Below are positions 17,503-26,135 of a stretch of 64,000 bases of DNA, piece by piece. Position numbers and translations under genes: made by a program. The notes under the pieces are model-generated. The model had not been told where the DNA came from. It worked only from the letters and a program-made list of their open reading frames with translations, and ran no database searches. This DNA is from Eggerthellaceae bacterium (lineage in GTDB: Bacteria > Actinomycetota > Coriobacteriia > Coriobacteriales > Eggerthellaceae): the NCBI GenBank assembly GCA_009782615.1, contig WRIS01000007.1, positions 37,434-101,433 on the forward strand. Direction: 5' to 3'. How positions within the stretch are numbered: the stretch's first letter is position 1; every line of letters begins with the position of its first letter.

Positions 17503-18566
17503 TTCACGCCGAAAACGACGTCGAGAAGTGCTGTATACCACGCCTGAGGTGCTTCAACGCTTCCAGGGGCAACTGTTTTGGTGTAGCTAACTTCTTCAGG
17601 TTCTCGCTCGATGCCATACACCGTGCCGCCCTGTTCGCCTTCTTTAATCCAGCCAAATTCCTTGCGGGCACGATCTTCGATTCCTGCGGGCGACGAAAGG
17701 CTGTCAACCTGCTTTTGGAGCGTTTGATTGTGCTCTTGAACTGCCGAATATTCGGCTTCCAGGCGGTCAAAACTGCGTGCAGTCACGTAGTATTGCTTCG
17801 CGGGGGCGTATAGGAACCAGCATGCAAGTATCAGGCAAACAGACACTGCCATGCTTGCGATGAATTTCGGCGAACTGCGCCAATCCGAACCTGACGCGAT
17901 GCGTGCTGAGGCGTTACCTGGTGAGGCATTACCCCGTGCGCTTTTCTTCGAGGAGTTCTTGCTTGTCCCTTTTTGCTGCATTTGCGTTATCCGCTTGTGC
18001 TGGCGTCCCATTTCCCCTTTGTACACCGCTGCGCGCGAGGGCGAAGTCGCCGCGCTTGTTGCACTTGCCGCACTTGTTGCACTTGCCGCAGACGCAGCAG
18101 ACGCAGAGGTGTCGCTGCCGAATTGTTTGGTGAACGCCTTTTCCGCCTTGTTTTTTGTGCGCTGCTTTGCACGTTGCTGCTTGAGATCGGAAAAACGCGT
18201 GACGTTGCTTTTGACTTCAGGCGCTTGCTGGTGTTGTTGCTGCGCCGCTTGTTGCGGGGCATCCTCGCGCAGCGGACGGCTGTTTTTTCGCGAAGAGACC
18301 GAGGGTCTTTCTTGCGCCGCGCGGCGCTCTTGTGTGGGACGAGCGCTGTACGTAGAGCGAAAGTCTTGCGAGGATTTATTCTGTCTCACCTGCGGTGAAG
18401 CGCTTGTTTGTTTGCCGAAGGGCAGGCTGTTTGAGGGTCGCTTGGTGGGCGACTTGGTGGATGCTTTGGTGACCGTTCTTATTGAGGGCGCGCCAAAGTC
18501 GGACCGGGATTGCCGCGCCCTTTTTCTAGCCTCATCAAATGAGAGAACGTTTCCTTGTACCGCCAA
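17499..18566 (-). CDS. DivIC/FtsB-like septum protein with long disordered N-terminus
   Basis: 355 residues. The C-terminal third has the family pattern: one membrane helix (about 233-252, MAVSVCLILACWFLYA), a short coiled coil (FDRLEAEYSAVQEHNQTLQKQVDSL), and the FtsB-type ending GIEDRARKEFGWIKEGE. The first ~230 residues are basic, Ser/Ala/Gln/Arg-rich and apparently disordered, with a repeat tract of Ala-Ser-Ala (SAASAASATSAASATS) encoded near 18055-18110. Role inferred: part of the divisome linking FtsL and FtsQ. It overlaps the phosphatase gene by ATGA. Confidence 0.85.
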   Translation of the reverse strand: MAVQGNVLSFDEARKRARQSRSDFGAPSIRTVTKASTKSPTKRPSNSLPFGKQTSASPQVRQNKSSQDFRSTYSARPTQERRAAQERPSVSSRKNSRPLREDAPQQAAQQQHQQAPEVKSNVTRFSDLKQQRAKQRTKNKAEKAFTKQFGSDTSASAASAASATSAASATSAATSPSRAAVYKGEMGRQHKRITQMQQKGTSKNSSKKSARGNASPGNASARIASGSDWRSSPKFIASMAVSVCLILACWFLYAPAKQYYVTARSFDRLEAEYSAVQEHNQTLQKQVDSLSSPAGIEDRARKEFGWIKEGEQGGTVYGIEREPEEVSYTKTVAPGSVEAPQAWYTALLDVVFGVK

Positions 18567-18643
18567 TAAATTGCGCCCCTTTAAGCATCGTTGTTTGTTT
18601 TAGTAGTCTGTTTAATGCTATGAGCTGTGTACAAGCATATCAT

Positions 18644-18664
18644 AGTCGCAGCTAAAATGCGACT
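18644..18664. other. Hairpin downstream of apgM
   Basis: AGTCGCA and TGCGACT pair perfectly (7 bp, 7-base loop) between the apgM stop and the DivIC-like start. No T-tract follows on either strand, so terminator function is uncertain. Confidence 0.4.
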
Positions 18665-18683
18665 GCATATCTACTAAACACAT

Positions 18684-19988
18684 TTATCGGAGGAATGCTT
18701 CTTTCATGAAGGCGTAACCAGGGTCGAATAGGGTGTTGGTGGCTTGCGCCTGCACTTCGGTCATGCGGCTTGCTTTATTGTGAGCAATTCCCGAACCAGC
18801 CATGACGAAAGGAACCGCTTCGCGCCCATGTTTGCGGGTCGCTAAAGGGGTAGGGTGGTCAGGCATGACGGCAATGCGCAGAGGGTGTGTTTTTGCATAT
18901 TTCATGAGCGGCGCAATGATGTGACGGTCGCTTTGTTCGATGGCGTTCTTTTTTTGTGCAGAACACCCATCATGACCTGCCGCATCGGGCGCTTCCACAT
19001 GGATAATCACAACTTCGTTGCCCTCTTCGAGCATGGCAATAGCACCTTTACCTTGTGCGGCGAAATCGTTGTTCGGGCCGTCGGTCACCCCTTCGAAGCG
19101 ATACACCTTCATGCCCGTCATGTGGGCAAGCCCAACCAGCAAGTCGACGGCAGAATTCAGGGCGGCGGATTTTCCATAGACTTCCGCAAAGGGCTGCAAT
19201 GCTGTTGGTTTGGTTCCAGGCCAAAACACCCATGCCTGATTTGCGGGCATTTTCCCTTCGCTTATACGTTGGGCGTTTATCGGGCTTTTCGCAAGAATTT
19301 CATTGGCGGTGAGCATGTAGTCAACAAGCAAATCGGCAACCTTTTGCGCGGCTTGCGTGACTTGCGTAGCTTGCGCGGCTTGCGCGGGCGCGGCTTGCGG
19401 CGACGCATCTTGCGGCAACGCGGCATCGTTGTGCGTGGCACCCTGCGCGGGAACCTTCGGCTTGAAAGCATCCGCGATATCAAGGTCGGTGTTGTCGTGC
19501 GGGGTTTCGTAGGTAAGCGCAAGGGCTTCGGGATTTCCCTCCATAACAAGCACCTGGCGAAACGATGTTCCCGCATGCAGCGTGAACGTATCGTTGTCGA
19601 GCGCGCTTTTCAGTTCGCGTACAAGAGAGGCCGCTTCTTCGGTTGAAATATTGTTCGTCGAATAGCTTTTCATGATGCCTGCTTCGACCGAACACAAATT
19701 CATGCGAAAAGCAATTTGCGTGGGGGTGAGCTCGATGCCGAGCGCCGCCGCTTCGATGGCGCCCCTTCCCAACTGATAGCGCGCAGGGTCGTATCCCATA
19801 AGGGAAAGACAGGCAACGTCTGAGCCGCTCGCCATGTGCGCGGGGACATTTTGGACGAGCCCGACCATGCCCGTTTGCGCGAGTTTATCGAGATGAGGGG
19901 TCGAACTTTCCTCAAGAGTTGTTCTGCCCTCGAAGTCCGCAACCGCATTTCCCGATGCCCCATCTAAAATCACAAGTGCGTATTGCAT
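18684..19988 (-). CDS. apgM: Cofactor-independent phosphoglycerate mutase, archaeal type
   Basis: 434 residues. Alkaline-phosphatase-superfamily mutase that interconverts 3- and 2-phosphoglycerate. Diagnostic segments: VILDGASG at the N-terminus, ESSTPHLDKLAQTGMVG, the catalytic serine region ASGSDVACLSLMGYDP, then PDAAGHDGC and VMPDHPTP metal-ligand motifs. About 45 residues of Ala/Gln-rich low complexity (ASPQAAPAQAAQATQVTQAAQ) are inserted around residues 175-220, encoded by a GCTTGCG repeat. Start ATG 19988 follows GGAGG. It is divergent from thrC. Confidence 0.93.
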   Translation of the reverse strand: MQYALVILDGASGNAVADFEGRTTLEESSTPHLDKLAQTGMVGLVQNVPAHMASGSDVACLSLMGYDPARYQLGRGAIEAAALGIELTPTQIAFRMNLCSVEAGIMKSYSTNNISTEEAASLVRELKSALDNDTFTLHAGTSFRQVLVMEGNPEALALTYETPHDNTDLDIADAFKPKVPAQGATHNDAALPQDASPQAAPAQAAQATQVTQAAQKVADLLVDYMLTANEILAKSPINAQRISEGKMPANQAWVFWPGTKPTALQPFAEVYGKSAALNSAVDLLVGLAHMTGMKVYRFEGVTDGPNNDFAAQGKGAIAMLEEGNEVVIIHVEAPDAAGHDGCSAQKKNAIEQSDRHIIAPLMKYAKTHPLRIAVMPDHPTPLATRKHGREAVPFVMAGSGIAHNKASRMTEVQAQATNTLFDPGYAFMKEAFLR

Positions 19989-20084
19989 GAAATCCTCCGC
20001 GTGTTGGTCGTATCATCCTTTGGTTTCGTGCATAGTATACTGGTAGTATCGGCGCAATGACAGCTAGCGCAGAAGGAAGATTGA
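19989..20084. promoter_or_regulatory. Divergent promoter region apgM / thrC
   Basis: The 96-base gap must drive both genes. Plus strand: TTGGTT and TAGTAT hexamers with an 18-base spacer and TGG before the -10. Minus strand: TTGCGC and TATGCA with a 17-base spacer. Both are weak matches. Ribosome sites GGAGG (apgM) and AAGGAAG (thrC) flank the region. Confidence 0.4.
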
Positions 20085-21629
20085 ATGGCTCACAATTTTT
20101 ATATCGACACACGGGGATTACACCCCACCCGACCCACCTTCACTGAAGCAATCATTCACGGCATGGCTGATGGCGGCGGGCTTTTTGTTCCTAATGACTT
20201 GCCGCAACTATCTCTTGACGACATTCTTTCGCTTGGCGAAAAGACTTATGCCGAGCGCGCGGCTTTCATTTATAAGGCTTTTGGAGTCGATTTGTCGGAT
20301 TCGGTCGTCGATGATTTGATGCAGCAGGTTTACGGGGAAAATTTCACCACTAAAGACATCTGCCCGATTGTGTCACTCGATGCGCAAACCCACATGCTAG
20401 AACTGTGGCACGGTCCGACGAGTGCTTTTAAGGATATGGCTCTGCAATGCCTTCCTGCCTTTTTCACCACCAGTGCAAAACAACTTACTGAACAGGGAAA
20501 ACTCGACCATTCATTCATGATACTTGTCGCCACTTCGGGCGACACGGGCACTGCCGCCCTTGAAGGCTTCAAAGATAAAGAGGGTGTGCGTATCGGGGTG
20601 CTTTATCCGCAAGGCGGGGTGAGCGACATCCAGTTTAAGCAGATGGCGACCCAGGCGGGCGACAATGTGATGGTGTGGGGCGTTGACGGGAATTTTGACG
20701 ATTGCCAAACCGCGGCAAAAGCAGTTTTTGGTGATGATGCTTTTGCGAAAACGCTGCTTTCAAACGAAGGCGTTAGGCTTTCCAGCGCTAATTCCATTAA
20801 CTGGGGACGTTTGCTTCCCCAGGTCATTTACTATGTTTCCAGCTATGCGGTCATGGTACGTGAGGGCAAGGTGGCAGCGGGGCAGCCCATTGACGTGTGC
20901 GTGCCCACGGGGAATTTCGGCAACATCCTTGCCGCTTGGTATGCCAAGCGAATCGGCACCCCTATCGACATGCTCTTTTGCGCAAGCAACGAAAATCGCG
21001 TGCTGACCGACTTCATCAACACGGGAACCTACGATATTTCCGAGCGGGATTTTGTGCTCACGCCATCCCCTTCTATGGATATTCTTGTTTCCTCAAACCT
21101 TGAGCGACAGTTGTTTGAGTTGACCTCTCGCAACGAGGAAGCAATTCGGGGCTGGATGGACGATTTGCGTGCCAAGCGCAGCTTCCGTGTTGATGTGCAA
21201 ACCTTTTCTCAACTGCGGAAACATTTTGTTGCGGATTCCGTTGACAGCGCTACCTGCTTTGCGACTATCAAGCGGGTTTTTGAAAAACACCACTATCTTT
21301 TAGACCCTCATACTGCCGTTGCTTATCAGGCAACCGAAAATCTTCGCGCGGAAAACCCCGTGCTTGTTGTAGCCACTGCTCACTGGGCAAAATTTGGGGA
21401 AAGTGTGTACCGCGCTTTGCATGAAATCGCAGTGGGCGAAGATTTGCCCGAAGAGATTGCCGCGCTTTCGGGGTGTGAACTTAACGCCCTTATCGCACAA
21501 GAGACGGAGTGCTACAATATCCCTGATAGCTTGGCTTATCTTGACAAAGCCGAGCTTCGCTTCACCGAAGTAATAGGTAAAGACCCTCAAGGGGTCAAAA
21601 ATGCAATGCTGGATTTTGTAAGGGCGTAG
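20085..21629 (+). CDS. thrC: Threonine synthase
   Basis: 514 residues. PLP enzyme converting O-phosphohomoserine to threonine. The N-terminal FYIDTRGLHPTRPTFTEAIIHGMADGGGLFVP block and HGPTSAFKDMALQ, with the PLP lysine in FKD, are typical of the long (E. coli/fungal-like) threonine synthases; the phosphate-binding TSGDTGTAALEGF follows. Ribosome site AAGGAAG precedes ATG 20085. A ModE-like gene starts 6 bases after the stop and may be cotranscribed. Confidence 0.95.
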   Translation: MAHNFYIDTRGLHPTRPTFTEAIIHGMADGGGLFVPNDLPQLSLDDILSLGEKTYAERAAFIYKAFGVDLSDSVVDDLMQQVYGENFTTKDICPIVSLDAQTHMLELWHGPTSAFKDMALQCLPAFFTTSAKQLTEQGKLDHSFMILVATSGDTGTAALEGFKDKEGVRIGVLYPQGGVSDIQFKQMATQAGDNVMVWGVDGNFDDCQTAAKAVFGDDAFAKTLLSNEGVRLSSANSINWGRLLPQVIYYVSSYAVMVREGKVAAGQPIDVCVPTGNFGNILAAWYAKRIGTPIDMLFCASNENRVLTDFINTGTYDISERDFVLTPSPSMDILVSSNLERQLFELTSRNEEAIRGWMDDLRAKRSFRVDVQTFSQLRKHFVADSVDSATCFATIKRVFEKHHYLLDPHTAVAYQATENLRAENPVLVVATAHWAKFGESVYRALHEIAVGEDLPEEIAALSGCELNALIAQETECYNIPDSLAYLDKAELRFTEVIGKDPQGVKNAMLDFVRA

Positions 21630-21635
21630 GTTGCT

Positions 21636-21977
21636 ATGAAGAAGCTTACCAAACTTCAACCGAGCGTTCGCTTAAGCATCACCAATCCCGAAAGCAAAAG
21701 CGGTTCGCTATTTGGGCGCGGAGTTGCTGATTTATGTCTCGGCGTGCGCGACACTGGTTCGCTTAACGCCGCTGCCAAAAACATGGGCATGGCGTATAGC
21801 AAGGCATGGCGTATTGTAAAAGATACCGAAGAGGCGCTTGGTACGGCTCTGCTCAATCGCGACGGAGCACATGGATCGACGCTCACCGCAGAGGGCGACA
21901 AGATTCTTGATACCTACATTGCCCTTGACAAACAGCTAACGCACATCGCTCAAAAAGCCTTTACTGACTTGATTTAA
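21636..21977 (+). CDS. ModE/LysR-type winged-helix DNA-binding protein (stand-alone)
   Basis: 113 residues made up of one winged helix-turn-helix: LGVRDTGSLNAAAKNMGMAYSKAWRIVKDTEEALGTALLNR is the ModE N-terminal pattern, where the recognition helix sits in MAYSKAWR. No molybdate-binding (MOP) domain follows, so it is a short form. Such proteins usually regulate molybdate uptake or molybdoenzymes, or sense other ligands; the window has a molybdoenzyme operon (47540-50800) but no direct link is visible. It converges on and overlaps the response-regulator gene by 17 bases. Confidence 0.85.
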   Translation: MKKLTKLQPSVRLSITNPESKSGSLFGRGVADLCLGVRDTGSLNAAAKNMGMAYSKAWRIVKDTEEALGTALLNRDGAHGSTLTAEGDKILDTYIALDKQLTHIAQKAFTDLI

Positions 21978-22710
21978 GAGTTTGGTAATAATACACGGCA
22001 AGTTGGGTGCGGTTTTTGAGTTGAAGTTTTTGCAGAATAACACTCACGTGATTGCGCAGGGTACCTTCGCTAATATAGATGCGGGCAGCGATTTCCTTGT
22101 TGTCTAACCCTTGGGCGATAAGTTGGATGATTTCAAATTCGCGTTGTGTAAGAACACCGAAAGATGCTTCTTTTGCGCTGTTTGGCGAAGCGTCACTTGT
22201 TGAAGCAGTGCTTGTTGAAACAAGCGGATTGTCGTCCTGTACTCCTTGCGTGTTGAACAGTGAGCCAACTTTGCCGATAACTTCTCCGCCCAACACCATT
22301 TGACCTGCCATAACCGAGCGCAGCGCGGGCGCGATGTTTGCAACCTCTTGCTTGATGAGATAGCCACACGCCCCCAAGCGCAATGCCGCGACAATATATT
22401 CGTCGTCAGAAAACGTGGTAAGAAACACAATGCGCGCCTGCGAGTTCTCGGCAAAAATCAGCGCTGCTGCTTTAATGCCGTCGCACTCGGGCATCTGAAT
22501 ATCCATAAGCAAAATATCAGGCTGTAATTCATCAAAAAGGCGTGCTGCTTCATGACCGTTTCCCCCGTCACCGCACACCTCAATATCACCTTGAGCGGTG
22601 AGAATAGTAGAAAGTGACATGCGCACAATGGGGTCATCGTCCACAATCAGCACGCGAATCTGTTGTGCTGCTACCGTGTTTTTCATGGTTTTCTCGCTCA
22701 TGTCTTTCAT
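21961..22710 (-). CDS. NarL/LuxR-family response regulator
   Basis: 249 residues from ATG 22710, placed after AAAGGAG and overlapping the kinase stop as ATGA; longer frames upstream are inside the kinase gene. Receiver domain at about 10-130 with acidic pocket VDDDP and phospho-acceptor Asp in LLMDIQMPECDG. A Ser/Thr-rich linker follows, then a LuxR-type HTH (LTQREFEIIQLIAQGLDNKEIAARIYISEGTLRNHV). It forms a two-component system with the coupled kinase and probably regulates the divergent ABC exporter. Confidence 0.93.
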   Translation of the reverse strand: MKDMSEKTMKNTVAAQQIRVLIVDDDPIVRMSLSTILTAQGDIEVCGDGGNGHEAARLFDELQPDILLMDIQMPECDGIKAAALIFAENSQARIVFLTTFSDDEYIVAALRLGACGYLIKQEVANIAPALRSVMAGQMVLGGEVIGKVGSLFNTQGVQDDNPLVSTSTASTSDASPNSAKEASFGVLTQREFEIIQLIAQGLDNKEIAARIYISEGTLRNHVSVILQKLQLKNRTQLAVYYYQTLKSSQ

Positions 22711-23903
22711 GCGCGCTCCTTTGGTATTGAAACAAAAACCCTGAAGCCTTTGTCGTAGTCTGTGCGAAAAACACCTTTGAGGGTGCGCACCCGTTCCTCC
22801 ATGCTTGCCAACCCCATGCCACCAGACTGAGCAAATCGAGCATCGCGGGCGTTTAGCACCTGTTCGCCAGCTTCCCCACGCGCGCCCCTTTTCAGCGGAT
22901 TTTTGCTTCCATTGTCGTGAGCAACCAGCTGCCAAAAAGCGGGATATTCTGTTACAGACACCCGCACCACCGTGGCATCACTGTGTTTTGCCGCGTTGGC
23001 GACCGCTTCGCGCACGATAGCAACGAAGCCATAGCCAATCACATCGGGGATTTCTGCAACCTGATACTCAAGATTGACGCTGAGCGGGGAATTTTGAGCC
23101 AGTGCGTAGAGCTGCGTGTAGAGGTCGAAGGAATCGTCGTGGAGGTTGTGGACACTTGCGCGCACCGTGTCGAAAGCTTCGTGCACGGTCGCCGCAATGT
23201 GTTCGAGGTCGTTGGCGAGCGCCGTGTTTGGTGCATGAACCACCTGAGCAGCTTCGATTTGCAACACTGAGCGCGTGAGCAGATGACCCACGTTGTCGTG
23301 AATCTCGCGCGCGATGCGCCCGCGCTCGGCAAGGGTAGCAAGCTGCACTTCAACATCCTGTTTTTCTTGCAAGTCGCGGTTGTTTTGTTCGAGCGCAAGA
23401 GATGTCTCGCGCAATTCGTCGCGCAGTTCGGTGTAGTTCAGGCGTTCTTTTTCGACCTGGGTTGTTCGCCAAAACAAAACGATTGAAATGAGACACGCCA
23501 CCATCAAAAAAAGGAAAACTCCCAGGTTAAGTTCGCGCAAGGCCGCAAAAAGCGGTATCGTCCAGCAAAACTTAAGCAGCCAGTTTTTCGTGCGAAAGCA
23601 GTCGTAGGCGATAAGCGGAACGAAGGTCACGAACAGCGGGAATGCAATGCCCGCACCAAGATAGGCGTAAAGCCCCGCTGCTCGAAGCGACTTTGGCACC
23701 GATGAGATTTCTTGCAAGGCGCTTGCGGTCAGCGCCAAAAGCAGAGCAACGATAAACGCGGTTGTCTGCGGGATGAGAAACAAAACCGCCCCGCACACAA
23801 GAAAGATGATGCCTTTGTCAACCATGCGTTCCATGTGCTCATTGTAGCTGAATTTTGCATGCAGCTGCTTTCTGAGGTTTAAGTTGGTGTCGGCTTGTGA
23901 CAT
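22707..23903 (-). CDS. NarX/DesK-type sensor histidine kinase
   Basis: 398 residues. Several N-terminal membrane helices (about 30-160), a coiled coil (LRDELRETSLALEQNNRDLQEKQ), then a HisKA_3 dimerisation domain with phospho-acceptor His in GRIAREIHDNVGHLLTRSV. The HATPase end shows AIVREAVANAAKHSDA (N box) and GGMGLASMEERVRTLKG (G box). The membrane part lacks a large extracellular loop, like intramembrane sensors that detect envelope stress or are paired with a transporter. Divergent from the ABC genes by about 97 bases. Confidence 0.92.
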   Translation of the reverse strand: MSQADTNLNLRKQLHAKFSYNEHMERMVDKGIIFLVCGAVLFLIPQTTAFIVALLLALTASALQEISSVPKSLRAAGLYAYLGAGIAFPLFVTFVPLIAYDCFRTKNWLLKFCWTIPLFAALRELNLGVFLFLMVACLISIVLFWRTTQVEKERLNYTELRDELRETSLALEQNNRDLQEKQDVEVQLATLAERGRIAREIHDNVGHLLTRSVLQIEAAQVVHAPNTALANDLEHIAATVHEAFDTVRASVHNLHDDSFDLYTQLYALAQNSPLSVNLEYQVAEIPDVIGYGFVAIVREAVANAAKHSDATVVRVSVTEYPAFWQLVAHDNGSKNPLKRGARGEAGEQVLNARDARFAQSGGMGLASMEERVRTLKGVFRTDYDKGFRVFVSIPKERA

Positions 23904-24000
23904 TTGTCATGAGCGGAGGCAAAACTCGTGACAGGATTCACTGGCGAAACGTGGTCGATTGCTTGAAACTTATTGTGAAGCCTACCCTTGAGGAGAGAAC

Positions 24001-24936
24001 ATGTCGGTCGTATACGTAGAAAACCTCGTGAAACGCTATAAAGAAGTGCTCGCACTTGACCATTTCAATCTTGACATAAAGCAAGGCGAGATTTTTGGAT
24101 TGCTCGGCCCTAACGGCAGCGGCAAGACAACCGCTATCAACTGCATGTTGCAGCTGCTTACTTATGATAAAGGTGTCATTAAGCTTTTTGGACAGGACAT
24201 GACCCCTTCCCGTTATGACCTGAAAAAACGCATCGGCATTGTTCCGCAAAATATAGCGGTTTTTGAGGAATTGACCGTGACCGAAAACGTCGATTATTTC
24301 TGCGCGCTCTACGTATCTGACAAAGCAGTGCGCACACAGCTTGTTAAAGAAGCTATCGAATTTGTGGGATTGGAAGAATACGTCAAGTTTCGCCCCCGCA
24401 AACTTTCAGGCGGGCTTATCAGGCGCTTGAATATCGCTTGCGGCATCGTGCATAAGCCTGAGTTGATTTTTCTTGATGAACCAACCGTTGCCGTCGACCC
24501 GCAGAGTCGCAACGCCATTCTTGAAGGCATACGCAGCCTCAATCGCAACGGGTCGACGATAGTTTATACCAGCCACTACATGGAAGAAGTCGAAGAGATT
24601 TGCACGCGCATCATGATTATGGATCACGGACAAATTCTTGCAAGCGGCACCAACAATGAACTCAAAGCCATGATTGGTACAGGCGAGAAAATTCAGGTTG
24701 AGGTCTTTAATCTTTCCGATGAAGCACTTGGAGCCATCAAGGCGCTCAACTGCACGCAACGAGCAAGCTACGACGGAAAAACGCTCGAGGTTTTCTGTAC
24801 CAGTGGCGCGCAAAATCTTAGTACCGTTTTGCAAACTTTACAGCAAGAAGGTCTGGCGCTTGGTCGTGTGTATTCCGAACCGCCCACCTTAAACGATGTG
24901 TTCCTTGAGCTCACGGGCACCGAATTGCGCGACTAG
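24001..24936 (+). CDS. ABC transporter ATP-binding subunit (ABC-2 exporter)
   Basis: 311 residues. Walker A GPNGSGKTT at about 36-44, Q-loop in VPQNIAV, signature LSGGLIRRL (Leu replaces the usual Gln), Walker B LIFLDEPTVAVD and switch His in YTSHYMEE. The C-terminal ~90 residues form the accessory domain seen in drug/lantibiotic-type exporter ATPases (ending RVYSEPPTLNDVFLELTGTELRD). With two ABC-2 permeases immediately downstream and a divergent two-component system, it is likely a peptide or antibiotic export/resistance module. Confidence 0.93.
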   Translation: MSVVYVENLVKRYKEVLALDHFNLDIKQGEIFGLLGPNGSGKTTAINCMLQLLTYDKGVIKLFGQDMTPSRYDLKKRIGIVPQNIAVFEELTVTENVDYFCALYVSDKAVRTQLVKEAIEFVGLEEYVKFRPRKLSGGLIRRLNIACGIVHKPELIFLDEPTVAVDPQSRNAILEGIRSLNRNGSTIVYTSHYMEEVEEICTRIMIMDHGQILASGTNNELKAMIGTGEKIQVEVFNLSDEALGAIKALNCTQRASYDGKTLEVFCTSGAQNLSTVLQTLQQEGLALGRVYSEPPTLNDVFLELTGTELRD

Positions 24937-24968
24937 GGTTTTCAAGAGTCGAGAAAGCGGGGAACACC

Positions 24969-26135
24969 ATGTGGAACACCTTTAAGTATACAGTCAAGGC
25001 GCTGGTGCAGGAGAAAAGTTGCTTTGTTTGGGCGCTCGCGTTCCCTTTGATTATGGCAACGCTCTTTGGCGCCATGTTCGCCAACCTTGATAGCGCTCAC
25101 TACCTGAATCCGATTCCTACCGCCGTGGTTGATGATGCGCGCTATCGCAACGCACAAGCCTTTTCTGAGACACTTGAAGCCTTGGCAAAGTCGGGCGAAA
25201 ACCAGCTTCTTGACCTCTTCTCTGTCAAAAGCAGTGCTGAAGCAGACGAGCTTCTCAAAAACGGGACGATTATCGGATACTACCAAGTTGACGAAAAGGA
25301 ACAACCCGAACTATTCATTACCGCCGCAAGCGGCAATTCCATAAATCAGACCATTCTTAAAAATCTTGCTGACGGTTTTATTCAAACGCAAGCTGCTCTT
25401 AAAACCATAGCCGAAAACAATCCTCAGGCGTTTGCAGACCCAAACTTCCTTGAGAATTTACAAGAGCAGACGAACTACACGCAAGAAATATCCATCATAG
25501 CTAATGAAGCTTCGGGTTCGGTGCGCTACTTTTATGCGTTGCTCGGCTTTGCGGCAATCATGGCGGCGAACATTGCCGTAATTGCCGTAACGCAAACACA
25601 GGCGAACCTTTCACCCTTGGGTGCTCGTCGCTCTCTCGGCGCAACAAGCAGAACAAAAGCCCTTCTTGCGAGCTTGCTTGCAAGTTGGTTGCTTGCTTTT
25701 CTCTGTTTGATTATTACTTTTGCGTACATGCGCTATGTTTTGGATATCAATTTCGGACGCGATTTAGCAAGTATCCTTGGATTGGGCGTTGCGTCTTTAA
25801 TGACAACTGCTCTGGGAGCCTTCATTGGAGCAATCCCCAAAATAGGAGAAATGCTCAAGGCGGGCATATTGACTGTTCTGTCGTGCTTTTTCGCACTTTT
25901 TGCAGGACTTTATGGCGAGCCAAGCCTCAAGTTGGCAGACGACATGAACCGCATTGCCCCTCTTTTCCAAAAACTCAATCCTTCGAGGCAGGTGACGGAC
26001 TTGTTTTACAGCCTGTACTTCTATGACGGTTTTGACGAATTTTATCGGGTGGTTTTTGTCCTACTCGCAATGGCGGCTGTTTTGTTTTTGCTCGCCGCAC
26101 TTCTTATGAGGAGGCAGCGTTATGCAAGTCTTTAG
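24969..26135 (+). CDS. ABC-2 type permease subunit
   Basis: 388 residues. N-terminal membrane helix followed by a ~160-residue extracytoplasmic domain (about 45-185) and five further hydrophobic helices from about 185 onward, the usual layout of long ABC-2 permeases. Start ATG 24969 is 32 bases after the ATPase gene. It overlaps the next permease gene by 14 bases, so the two probably form a heterodimer. Confidence 0.9.
   Translation: MWNTFKYTVKALVQEKSCFVWALAFPLIMATLFGAMFANLDSAHYLNPIPTAVVDDARYRNAQAFSETLEALAKSGENQLLDLFSVKSSAEADELLKNGTIIGYYQVDEKEQPELFITAASGNSINQTILKNLADGFIQTQAALKTIAENNPQAFADPNFLENLQEQTNYTQEISIIANEASGSVRYFYALLGFAAIMAANIAVIAVTQTQANLSPLGARRSLGATSRTKALLASLLASWLLAFLCLIITFAYMRYVLDINFGRDLASILGLGVASLMTTALGAFIGAIPKIGEMLKAGILTVLSCFFALFAGLYGEPSLKLADDMNRIAPLFQKLNPSRQVTDLFYSLYFYDGFDEFYRVVFVLLAMAAVLFLLAALLMRRQRYASL

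Noticed and set aside
22711..22935. Long N-terminal extension of the response regulator
   Set aside because: Lies inside the kinase gene; ATG 22710 with AAAGGAG and ATGA overlap is much better.
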